From: JADFNO01 sp965369945
GTDB taxonomy: Bacteria; Planctomycetota; Phycisphaerae; Phycisphaerales; SM1A02
Direction: 5' to 3'
DNA length: 21,526 nt
NCBI GenBank assembly: GCA_965369945.1
Contig: CBDUST010000044.1
Coordinates: forward strand, 1 to 21,526
The notes below the pieces were generated by a model that was given only the letters and a program-made list of their open reading frames with translations, did no database searches and was not told the DNA's origin. Made by a program: the position numbers and the translations under genes. Below, piece by piece: positions 1 to 6,356 of the stretch. Numbering within the stretch: the first letter of the stretch is position 1; every line of letters starts with the position of its first letter.

Positions 1-146
1 TCCGGTTCGATCAGTCCTTCCTTGAGATGATCCAGCAGATCCATGCCGCCGGCCTTGAGCACTGGTAACGAGAAACGGCGTCGATCGGTTAGCAACTGAG
101 CGGCCTCGTCGATCGATCGTGGCTTGGCGATGGCAAAGCGGTTCAT
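1..146 (-). CDS. Molybdenum hydroxylase FAD-binding subunit, N-terminal part (cut by window edge)
   Basis: This is the first 48 codons of a gene that runs off the left edge. The translation opens MNRFAIAKPRSIDEAAQLL and continues with KAGGMDLLDHLKEGLIEP. That resembles the N-terminus of FAD subunits of xanthine dehydrogenase/aldehyde oxidase complexes (PaoB/YagS type), where an AGGxDLLD-like segment begins the FAD pyrophosphate-binding loop. The start is firm: an AAGGAGGTG Shine-Dalgarno lies about 5 bases upstream, and the ATG overlaps the stop of the molybdopterin-subunit gene as ATGA, implying translational coupling. In the family this subunit passes electrons from the [2Fe-2S] subunit to FAD and then to an acceptor. 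The gene order here is [2Fe-2S]-Mo-FAD, whereas E. coli paoABC is [2Fe-2S]-FAD-Mo. Only the N-terminus is visible, so acceptor specificity cannot be judged. Confidence 0.85.
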   Translation of the reverse strand, partial: MNRFAIAKPRSIDEAAQLLTDRRRFSLPVLKAGGMDLLDHLKEGLIEP

Positions 147-2248
147 GCGGCACCTCCTTCCAACGCCGCCAGCACTTTGTCCAGCGTGAGCGGCAAGTGG
201 CGAACCGGTGTTCCGATCGCGTTATAGAGAGCACACGCGATCGCCCCGGAGGTCGGTATTGTGGGCGGCTCTCCAAGCGAGCGAACCCCGGTTTGTCCTT
301 TGGTCCACAAGATGGGTTCGATATGGGGGATGTCGGCAGCGCCCGCGATCTTGTACATCTCCAGGTCCGGGTTCACCATTGCGCCGATCTTGCGGTCAAG
401 GAGCTTGTTCTCAAACAATGCGTAGCTCAGTCCCTGAATCACGCCACCGATGATCTGACTCTCCGCCAATTTGCGAACGACGATTCGTCCGCACGCTTGG
501 ATCGCCACGATGTGTTTGACGCGAATCACGCCGGTTTCAGTGTCTACGTCGATGTCGGCGAACTGCACGCCGTTGCTGTGGCCGGTCGTTGTGTCGTCTC
601 TGGCGGCGCGGCGATCCCATTGACCGCGGCCGACGATGCTTCCTCCTCCGATTTTGGAGCAGGCATCCGTCCACGACAGGACAGCCCTGCCGTTACGAAC
701 AACGGAGCCGTTGTCGATGTCAAGCTCCGACGCATCGGCTGCGAGTCGATCCGCGAGCAACGTCAGCAGTTTTTCTTTGGCGTCAGTTGCAGCTCGTGCC
801 ATTGCAGGAGCTGTGCTATGGGCTGTCACCGATCCACCGGAACCCGGGCCCGGCGGTAGCGTCGAGCGACCCATCTGAACATCGACGACTTGAAGCGGTA
901 CTCCCAGTTCCTCAGCTGTAATCACGCCCATGACCGTTCGATTACCTTGACCGATGTCCTGTGTACCGCTTCGCGCCTCGACCGAGCCGTCAGGGTTGAT
1001 GACGACTTCAGCCTCAGCGCGCCCGGTGAATCGCCCCCATGAGGACGAGCCGATTCCGAATCCGCGCCGGACCACGCCGTGCTGCGAACCGGTCGCTTGG
1101 CGTTTCTCCCAGCCGATCAATTCCGCGCCGAGGCGCAGCATTTCTTTGCGATCATCGTCGACGTCAAGACGAACGCGCAAGTCCACGGGATCAACTCCGG
1201 CGATTATGGCAATCTCATCGAGCAAGAGTTCCTCAGCAAAAGCGCCTTGCGGAAACCCGGGTGCGCGCATGGCTCTTGGTGCGCCGCCGTTGAACTGCAC
1301 GTCTTGATGTGCCGTTTGCACTTCACCCAGGTTGTAGCGCTGCGATGGAAAGCGTACACCGCCGCCTCGTCGGGCCACCCCTACACCGCCCCAGGTGTGA
1401 ATCTGACCGCCCAAGACCGTTCCGTCTTTTGTAAATCCGATCTTGGCGTAGCTTCGACTTGACGGGCGGTTGCCGGTATCCAGATGTTCCTCCGCTCGAT
1501 CAACGAACAGATAGGTTGGTCGTTTGTACTTCGCCGAGACTTTGGCGGCCGTCTGCCCCTCTTTTCCGGGGCCGAACTTTGCGCCGAATCCACCGCCCAC
1601 ATATTCGCACCGCACCTCGTACTTGGATCGAGGAAGGTTCAGCGCATCGCCGATGCCGTCGGCAACGCTGGATGTCCCTTGCGTCGAGGCATACACCGTC
1701 GCGCTGTCGCCGCGGTGATCCACCATCACGCCATGCGTTTCCAGCGACGAATGCGTTTGCACCGGTGTCGAATAGACTGCTTCGATGACATGGTCAGCTT
1801 GATCCAGGATCCGCTGCGTATCGTCCGTGGGTTCCGGCGCTGAGTCGTACGAATCGGTGATCAGCGTCTTGACTGGATCACGCTGCCACTTTGCGTTCAA
1901 CGCGCGAAGCCCCCGTTGCGCAGCAAGTGGAGATTCCGCAACGATGTAGCCCACAGAATGCCCGTGATAGCGCCCCCCGTCGCCATTGATCTGAATTTCT
2001 AACACGCCCGGAACCGACAGTGCAGGCTTTTCGTCAAACGACTTGAGTGTGCCGACCCCAAACGGGCATCGAACGAAGCGTACGAACAGAGTGTTTGGCA
2101 AATACATGTCGCGGCCGTACTTCGCCCGACCGGTTACCTTTGCGATTGCATCTAGGCGCGATGTGTCATCGTTGATAGACTTGCCCATGTTGATGGGACG
2201 ATTGCTTACAGGCATTACTGTTGGGATTTGATCTGGTGATGTTTTCAT
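143..2248 (-). CDS. Xanthine dehydrogenase/aldehyde oxidase family molybdopterin-binding subunit (PaoC-like)
   Basis: The 701-residue protein has the layout of the large, molybdenum-cofactor-binding subunit of three-subunit aldehyde oxidoreductases; E. coli PaoC is of similar size. Visible landmarks are RLDAIAKVTGRAKYGRDMYL near the N-terminus, the cofactor loop GGGFGAKFGPGKEG in the first third, GGAPRAMRAPGFPQGAFAEE near the middle, GTQDIGQGNRTV later, and the catalytic glutamate in SLGEPPTIPTSG (about Glu660). The reaction is hydroxylation of an aldehyde or heteroaromatic carbon with water as oxygen donor. The substrate is not readable from sequence; aromatic aldehydes would fit the neighbourhood. 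The start has an AGAGGT Shine-Dalgarno and sits one base after the stop of the [2Fe-2S] subunit gene. It has no signal peptide of its own, so if exported it probably travels with the Tat-tagged small subunit. Confidence 0.92.
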   Translation of the reverse strand: MKTSPDQIPTVMPVSNRPINMGKSINDDTSRLDAIAKVTGRAKYGRDMYLPNTLFVRFVRCPFGVGTLKSFDEKPALSVPGVLEIQINGDGGRYHGHSVGYIVAESPLAAQRGLRALNAKWQRDPVKTLITDSYDSAPEPTDDTQRILDQADHVIEAVYSTPVQTHSSLETHGVMVDHRGDSATVYASTQGTSSVADGIGDALNLPRSKYEVRCEYVGGGFGAKFGPGKEGQTAAKVSAKYKRPTYLFVDRAEEHLDTGNRPSSRSYAKIGFTKDGTVLGGQIHTWGGVGVARRGGGVRFPSQRYNLGEVQTAHQDVQFNGGAPRAMRAPGFPQGAFAEELLLDEIAIIAGVDPVDLRVRLDVDDDRKEMLRLGAELIGWEKRQATGSQHGVVRRGFGIGSSSWGRFTGRAEAEVVINPDGSVEARSGTQDIGQGNRTVMGVITAEELGVPLQVVDVQMGRSTLPPGPGSGGSVTAHSTAPAMARAATDAKEKLLTLLADRLAADASELDIDNGSVVRNGRAVLSWTDACSKIGGGSIVGRGQWDRRAARDDTTTGHSNGVQFADIDVDTETGVIRVKHIVAIQACGRIVVRKLAESQIIGGVIQGLSYALFENKLLDRKIGAMVNPDLEMYKIAGAADIPHIEPILWTKGQTGVRSLGEPPTIPTSGAIACALYNAIGTPVRHLPLTLDKVLAALEGGAA

Positions 2249-2249
2249 C

Positions 2250-2927
2250 TTATCGACCTCTCGTATCTTCTACCGGCGCTTGGCCTGATGCTTCCAGCAC
2301 CGCGTTGAACACGTTTGTGTAGGTGCCGCATCGGCAGAGGTTTCCGCTCAGCCCGTGTTTGATCTGATTCAGCGTGGGTCTTGGATTCTCAGCCAGCAGC
2401 GCCTTGGCCGCAATGACAAGACCCGGTGTGCAATAGCCGCATTGGAGCGCATCGTGGCGGATGAACGATTCCTGGATGACATCGAGCGAATCATCCTGTC
2501 CGATGCCTTCGATCGTCATGATCTTTGAATCGACGACATCGACAGCAAGTAACATGCATGAAGCGACGAGCTTGTCATCCAACAAGACCGAACAGCCACC
2601 GCAAGCCCCGCGATCACATATCTCCTTACTGCCGGTAAGATTCAGATGAACCCGAAGTGCCTCAAGGAGCGTCGTCGCGGGATCGACTGTTGTTTGCAGT
2701 GGACGACCGTTTACGTTCAACGTAATTCCCACCGGATCCGGTCCAAGAATCGGGATCACCGATGCGCTTGTACGGGTCGCCTCTGTTGCATCAACGTCTT
2801 GGGCAAGGGCACCCGCCGCTGCAGCTGAAACGCCCAGCGTCTGAATAAACGATCGCCGGGAAACGCCGTTTCCCGATGGTGCGTCACCAAGGGGTCGCGT
2901 TGATTGTTCCGTTTCTTGTTCAGCCAT
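2250..2927 (-). CDS. Tat-exported [2Fe-2S] subunit of aldehyde oxidoreductase (PaoA-like)
   Basis: The 225-residue electron-transfer subunit begins with a twin-arginine signal: SRRSFIQTLGVSAAAAGALA at residues 23-42. Two [2Fe-2S] domains follow. The plant-ferredoxin-type domain has Cys104, Cys109, Cys112 and Cys124. The helical domain has QCGYC (Cys163, Cys166) and LCRC (Cys198, Cys200). This is the arrangement of PaoA-like subunits, so the complex is probably assembled in the cytoplasm and exported folded. The frame is open upstream to 3194, but the start at 2927 is preferred: it has a TGGAGG Shine-Dalgarno, begins just before the Tat signal, and lies about 20 bases downstream of a good -10 box. 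The upstream 89 codons have no domain resemblance. It is first in an operon with the Mo and FAD subunits. Confidence 0.92.
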   Translation of the reverse strand: MAEQETEQSTRPLGDAPSGNGVSRRSFIQTLGVSAAAAGALAQDVDATEATRTSASVIPILGPDPVGITLNVNGRPLQTTVDPATTLLEALRVHLNLTGSKEICDRGACGGCSVLLDDKLVASCMLLAVDVVDSKIMTIEGIGQDDSLDVIQESFIRHDALQCGYCTPGLVIAAKALLAENPRPTLNQIKHGLSGNLCRCGTYTNVFNAVLEASGQAPVEDTRGR

Positions 2928-2953
2928 TGGCGGACCTCCAGAGTTGGGCCGCG

Positions 2954-2959
2954 AGTATA
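2954..2959 (-). promoter_or_regulatory. Probable -10 box for the Tat-linked molybdenum hydroxylase operon
   Basis: On the minus strand this reads TATACT, a 5/6 match to TATAAT. It would start a transcript near 2947, about 20 bases before the ATG at 2927. No good -35 box lies at the usual spacing; a TTGTCG is about 22 bases upstream, which is too far. The rest of the 2928-3212 gap to the divergent nucleotidyltransferase shows no other clear feature. Confidence 0.4.
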
Positions 2960-3212
2960 ACGCGTCGCCTTGCGATGCGGTCGACAAATCCCTGGTTCGG
3001 GCGTTCGTCATCGCGACCGTGGGAGGAAGCCGATCGACGGATAAAGGGCTTTTGCGTGTCAGCGCTAGCGTCGGTCCCTCAGTCGCCAGGTTTTTCCTGT
3101 TAACCGTATGATTCTGGGCCTGAATCCTGCGAGAAGGGCGGGAGGGTACTCCCGCCGCCGTTCGATTCCGAAGCCTGGCGTGCGGGCTGTTCACGGTTGA
3201 GCTGGTGAACGA

Positions 3213-3866
3213 ATGAACGAACTCGTTTCTACAACAGCAGGTGTACTGCTCGCTGCCGGTCGAGGCCGGCGAATGGGCCGACTCAAGCAGCTCTTGCCAT
3301 GGGGCGACTCGACGGTTGTGGCGGCGGCGTTCGACGCGCTAAAACCGCACTGCGGGGCGGGCATGGTGGTCGTAGTCGGTGAGGAAGCCGATCAAATCAC
3401 CAGCGCTCTGGGAGACCGTGTCTTTCGCGCCGCTGGAAGTGACTCCGATACCGAGCAGTTGCACTCCGTTCGTATAGGCCTGCAATGCGTCGCCAAGATT
3501 CCCGGCGTACATCGCACGCTACTACATCCCGCCGATCATCCGTTTGTTCCTCACCTCGTTATCGAAACTCTGCTTCATCGCGCTACCGAAAACGATCGCG
3601 TGTTGATTCCCACATATAAGGATCGAGGTGGTCATCCGGTTCTCATCCCCACCGATGTCATGAATTCAATTGTTTCATGGAAATCGAGCGAAAGCGGCGC
3701 AGCATTGGACGAGCAGGCTGGCGGTCTGCGCGGGTATTGGAAGACGCATCCGGCGGAGGTTGAGCGAATCGAGTTTCCTGACGCTCCGGAGTTAGTTATG
3801 GACATCGATACACCGGACGACTATGCCGCGGCACAGAAGCGGCTTATAGAAGATAGCCGATCGTAG
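3213..3866 (+). CDS. MobA/MocA-like molybdenum cofactor nucleotidyltransferase
   Basis: The 217-residue protein opens with the nucleotidyltransferase signature LAAGRGRRMGRLK (residues 13-25). It has the metal-binding region HPADHPFVP near residue 106, where MocA/MobA carry a D-x-P motif, then DRGGHPVLIP and the C-terminal MDIDTPDDYAAAQ segment. This pattern fits MocA, the CTP:molybdopterin cytidylyltransferase that makes the cytosine-dinucleotide cofactor used by PaoABC-type enzymes. A MobA-type guanylyltransferase is less likely but not excluded. It faces away from a molybdenum hydroxylase operon and sits near a second one, so a maturation role for one or both is the natural inference. The start has only a weak GGTG ribosome site; GTG or TTG alternatives are not better supported. 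Confidence 0.85.
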   Translation: MNELVSTTAGVLLAAGRGRRMGRLKQLLPWGDSTVVAAAFDALKPHCGAGMVVVVGEEADQITSALGDRVFRAAGSDSDTEQLHSVRIGLQCVAKIPGVHRTLLHPADHPFVPHLVIETLLHRATENDRVLIPTYKDRGGHPVLIPTDVMNSIVSWKSSESGAALDEQAGGLRGYWKTHPAEVERIEFPDAPELVMDIDTPDDYAAAQKRLIEDSRS

Positions 3867-4085
3867 GCTCGCGCCGGGCCGATGCGCCGCCATCTTGTTC
3901 AGGAGCGAGGCGAGTTTCCAGCCTCGTTGCAGGAAGCTTTCCAGAACATGGAAGTAACCGGTAGTCCGTACGACGTCTCGAATGATCAGCGACTGAACTG
4001 GGCTGAAGGACTCGACGTGCCGCTTCGCGCTGAGACCGAGCGTTCGGATGTCCGGCAGCTTGATGCCGTGGAGGCCCTGCTCGAA
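3792..4085 (-). pseudogene. Possible gene remnant between the nucleotidyltransferase and the small membrane protein gene
   Basis: About 300 bases here lack a convincing complete gene. On the minus strand, in the same frame as the upstream 133-residue membrane protein but after its stop and a second stop at 4086-4088, lies an open stretch of about 97 codons. Its first two-thirds look protein-like: it contains KLPDIRTLGLSAKRHVESF and VRTTGYFHVLESFLQRGW, with mostly G or C in third codon positions. It has no ATG or Shine-Dalgarno at its beginning, and its end overlaps the 3' end of the nucleotidyltransferase gene. I do not recognise the family. A plus-strand frame (3882-4151, 89 codons, no ribosome site) covers the same bases and cannot be fully excluded. 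A decayed or N-terminally truncated gene is my best reading. Confidence 0.3.
3904..3928 (+). terminator. Weak hairpin after the nucleotidyltransferase gene
   Basis: AGCGAGGC (3904-3911) pairs with GCCTCGTT (3921-3928) across a 9-base loop, 7 of 8 pairs being Watson-Crick and one G-U. It starts 37 bases after the stop codon. No T-run follows, so intrinsic termination is doubtful. Confidence 0.2.
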
Positions 4086-4163
4086 TCAGTGATGGGCCGC
4101 CAAGACGCGCCAACCCATGCGACGCTTTCCGGGGGCGCGGCCGAAGCCTGATCGGCCAGACAG

Positions 4164-4565
4164 TCAAGCAGCGGCCGTCGGGCGCTGGGCGGCGCTCAAG
4201 GCGGTGTAGGACCAGATGAAACCCATCGCCATCAGCAAGTCGATCACCGCGAACGGCTTCCACATATGCGGAATGTCCGTCGTCGCCCAATAGCCGATCA
4301 CGATCAGGCCGTAGGCGAGTTTGAGCGCAACTCCATACGGAATCAGGTTCCGATTCGTCGGCGGATTGAGCGCGATGGCGGTAAACATTGCGGCGAAGAT
4401 GAGCAGTATCGCGGCCGGGAACTGGACATAGCCCCAGTGATTGGGCTCGGTGACCTGGAATGTCGCGAACACCCAGCCGGGAAACAGGAGGAATGCAATT
4501 CCCAACACGGCATCGTACAGCGCGGCGATGCCAAACAGCGCCTTGATCCAATGCAGAGGTTTCAT
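4164..4565 (-). CDS. Small integral membrane protein of unknown function (133 aa)
   Basis: This short hydrophobic protein has about four predicted membrane segments: ALFGIAALYDAVLGIAFLLF, then FPAAILLIFAAMFTAIAL, then GVALKLAYGLIVIGYW, then FAVIDLLMAMGFIWSYTAL. The overall shape resembles small DoxX-like or uncharacterised four-helix proteins, but I cannot assign a family. The start has a GGAG Shine-Dalgarno 8 bases upstream, and the gene begins 21 bases after the radical SAM gene ends, so it is probably the last gene of that operon. An overlapping longer open frame (3844-4551) on the same strand has an arginine-rich, shadow-like composition. Confidence 0.75.
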   Translation of the reverse strand: MKPLHWIKALFGIAALYDAVLGIAFLLFPGWVFATFQVTEPNHWGYVQFPAAILLIFAAMFTAIALNPPTNRNLIPYGVALKLAYGLIVIGYWATTDIPHMWKPFAVIDLLMAMGFIWSYTALSAAQRPTAAA

Positions 4566-4586
4566 GACGGTGACTCCGGTTCCACC

Positions 4587-5891
4587 CTATCCCGCCCGCA
4601 GGTGTTTATGGTTGAACGTCTCTTTCCGCCAGCGCGTCTCTTCATCGCTGTAGAGCCGCACCGCGAGTTGACGAAATCCGTGACTAAGTTCATCGGCCGT
4701 CATCGGTTGCGGCCGGTAGTTGACGTCAAACAGCGTGCAGGTCTGCCACGCCGATGCGTCGAGGAGACGGCCTTCGCGCAGGTAGCGCTCATACAGCGGC
4801 GTACCGGGAAACGGCGTGAGGATGGTGATCTGCACATCAAAGAGCTCGGCCCGGCGGACGAAGTCGTACACCTTGTCAAACACCTCCGTGGTGTGACCAT
4901 CCAGGCCGAGGATGAAGCAGCCGTTGACCCGGATGCCGTGCGATTGAATGCGGCGAACCGCACCGATATGGGAGGGCCACTGACGAATCTTCCAGTTCGA
5001 CCGCATCTCCAATCCGTCCAATCCGGTCTCGACAGGGCTTTCCAGTCCGATCAGCACCTGCGAGCAGCCGCTTTCGCGCATGAGCGTGAGCAGTTCCTCA
5101 TCCTCGCTCACGAACACATCCGTTTCGGCGAACCAACGGATGTGGCGCTTCTTCAGCTCGGCGAGCAGGGCCTTCCAGTAGGCCTTGTTCACGAGGGAGT
5201 TGTCATCGGCGAACTCGATGAACGGACGTTTCCAGAGTGAGCAGATGCGATCGACCTCGGCCAGCACCTTCCCGATCGGCTTCTGCTTGTACTGATCAGT
5301 GAGTAGCACGGAACTCGCGCAGAACTCACACCGCCACGGGCAGCCGCGGCTGGTTTGCACGGTGAGGCGGTTGTAGTGATCGATATCGAGAATCTCGAAC
5401 CGCGGCATGGGGGCATCAGCGAGATCGAAGACCCCCTCCGATCGGTACACCTCTTGAAGCGCACCACGCTCGCAGTCGTCGACCACGGTTGGCCATACCG
5501 CTTCCCCTTCGCCGATCACCACCGCGTCGGCGTGCTGTGCTGTCTCATCAGGCATGGCTGTGGCGTGCAGACCGCCCATCACCACCGGCGTTCCCTGTTT
5601 GCGGTAGCGATCGGCCAGTTGATACGCCTCGCCGATCTGGGCGCTGTAGCTGGAGATCGCCACCAGATCGAAGCTGTCCGGCAGTTCCGACATCACCCGC
5701 ACGTCTTCGATCTCCAGGTACACACACTCGTGGCGCTCGGGCGTCATCCCCGCCAGCGTCAGCAGACCTAGGCTCGGCAGCGAAGCGATCACCTTGCTCC
5801 GTTCGACGAAGCCGGGCAGCGTGAGGCCGAGCCGAAGAAGTTCTTCATCGCACGCCCGCACCCCGCTCAGCGCAATCAGTCCTATTCTCAT
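4587..5891 (-). CDS. B12-binding domain radical SAM protein
   Basis: The 434-residue protein has an N-terminal cobalamin-binding-like Rossmann domain (roughly residues 1-150) with VAISSYSAQIGEAYQLADRY and VVMGGLHATAMPDE. A radical SAM core follows, with the cluster motif CPWRCEFC (Cys184, Cys188, Cys191). Further landmarks are FAETDVFVSEDEELL, IGLESP, GCFILGLDGHT and LTPFPGTPLYERY, all typical of the B12-binding radical SAM superfamily of methylases and ring-modifying enzymes. The substrate cannot be read from the sequence. The frame is open upstream to 5996, but the start at 5891 is preferred: MRIGLIAL is the family-like N-terminus, and the ATG overlaps the stop of the upstream membrane-protein gene as ATGA. 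Its position behind a molybdenum hydroxylase and between two membrane proteins suggests a linked but unknown job. Confidence 0.88.
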   Translation of the reverse strand: MRIGLIALSGVRACDEELLRLGLTLPGFVERSKVIASLPSLGLLTLAGMTPERHECVYLEIEDVRVMSELPDSFDLVAISSYSAQIGEAYQLADRYRKQGTPVVMGGLHATAMPDETAQHADAVVIGEGEAVWPTVVDDCERGALQEVYRSEGVFDLADAPMPRFEILDIDHYNRLTVQTSRGCPWRCEFCASSVLLTDQYKQKPIGKVLAEVDRICSLWKRPFIEFADDNSLVNKAYWKALLAELKKRHIRWFAETDVFVSEDEELLTLMRESGCSQVLIGLESPVETGLDGLEMRSNWKIRQWPSHIGAVRRIQSHGIRVNGCFILGLDGHTTEVFDKVYDFVRRAELFDVQITILTPFPGTPLYERYLREGRLLDASAWQTCTLFDVNYRPQPMTADELSHGFRQLAVRLYSDEETRWRKETFNHKHLRAG

Positions 5892-6280
5892 CGCATCAAA
5901 CCCCATGCGAGAAAGATCGCCACCGCCCCGATCAGGCACACGACCGGGATAAAGAACAGATGCCGCACGCCGACGCGCCACGCGGAGCCGTAGCATACGA
6001 GCGGCATCGTTGTCGCTCCGATCAACAGCGAAACCGCACTCGCATTCAGCAGCACGCCGGCCTCGCCCTCATCGGCCAGAGACCTCACCGACAGTGCGAA
6101 TGCGATGTTGATCAGGCCGGTGCCGAAGAACGCGACATGCGCCAACCGCACCATCCGGCGTCGCCACGAGCCGTATCCGCCGAGCCACTTTTCGTTGTGG
6201 AAAGACAAGCCGATCATGGCCCCGCCCATCATCCCGACGAGCATCCAGAACCAGCCAAAGAGCAGATTCCATTGCGCCAT
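5888..6280 (-). CDS. Four-helix membrane protein of unknown function (130 aa)
   Basis: The protein has about four hydrophobic segments: GWFWMLVGMMGGAMIGLSF, then VAFFGTGLINIAFALSV, then VLLNASAVSLLIGATTMPLV, then HLFFIPVVCLIGAVAIFLAW. An arginine-rich loop (WRRRMVRL) follows the first helix. I do not recognise the family. The start has a GAAGGAG Shine-Dalgarno 5 bases upstream. Its stop overlaps the start of the radical SAM gene (ATGA), so the two are almost certainly co-translated, and a functional partnership, for example with a membrane-bound or lipid-like substrate, is plausible. It begins 76 bases after the fused molybdenum hydroxylase gene. Confidence 0.75.
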   Translation of the reverse strand: MAQWNLLFGWFWMLVGMMGGAMIGLSFHNEKWLGGYGSWRRRMVRLAHVAFFGTGLINIAFALSVRSLADEGEAGVLLNASAVSLLIGATTMPLVCYGSAWRVGVRHLFFIPVVCLIGAVAIFLAWGLMR

Positions 6281-6321
6281 CGCCGCTCCTTCTCTGCTGA
6301 TTCCCCACTGCGATCCGTGCG

Positions 6322-6347
6322 CCGCTCACCGGCGGTGCCGTGAGCGG
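6322..6347 (-). other. GC-rich hairpin between the hydroxylase gene and the membrane protein gene
   Basis: CCGCTCAC (6322-6329) and GTGAGCGG (6340-6347) form a perfect 8-base stem with a 10-base loop. It begins 10 bases downstream of the hydroxylase stop on the minus strand. No T-run follows on that strand, so it is more likely a partial terminator, attenuator or RNA-stabilising hairpin than a full intrinsic terminator. Confidence 0.4.
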
Positions 6348-6356
6348 ACATCCCCA

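Noticed and set aside
119..859. 246-codon plus-strand open frame
   Set aside because: Antisense to the molybdopterin subunit, which has clear family motifs throughout.
2928..3194. N-terminal extension of the Tat-linked [2Fe-2S] subunit
   Set aside because: It has no domain resemblance, would place the Tat signal far from the N-terminus, and crosses the likely -10 box; the start at 2927 has a good ribosome site.
3216..3227. AACGA-AC-TCGTT inverted repeat at the start of the nucleotidyltransferase gene
   Set aside because: Lies inside the coding start, differs from the PaaR-type consensus at key positions, and is short enough to be chance.
3844..4551. 235-codon minus-strand open frame
   Set aside because: Arginine- and proline-rich shadow of the genuine membrane protein gene at 4164-4565 in another frame.
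4266..5240. 324-codon plus-strand open frame
   Set aside because: Antisense to the radical SAM and membrane protein genes, low-quality composition (many R, H, E), no recognisable domain.
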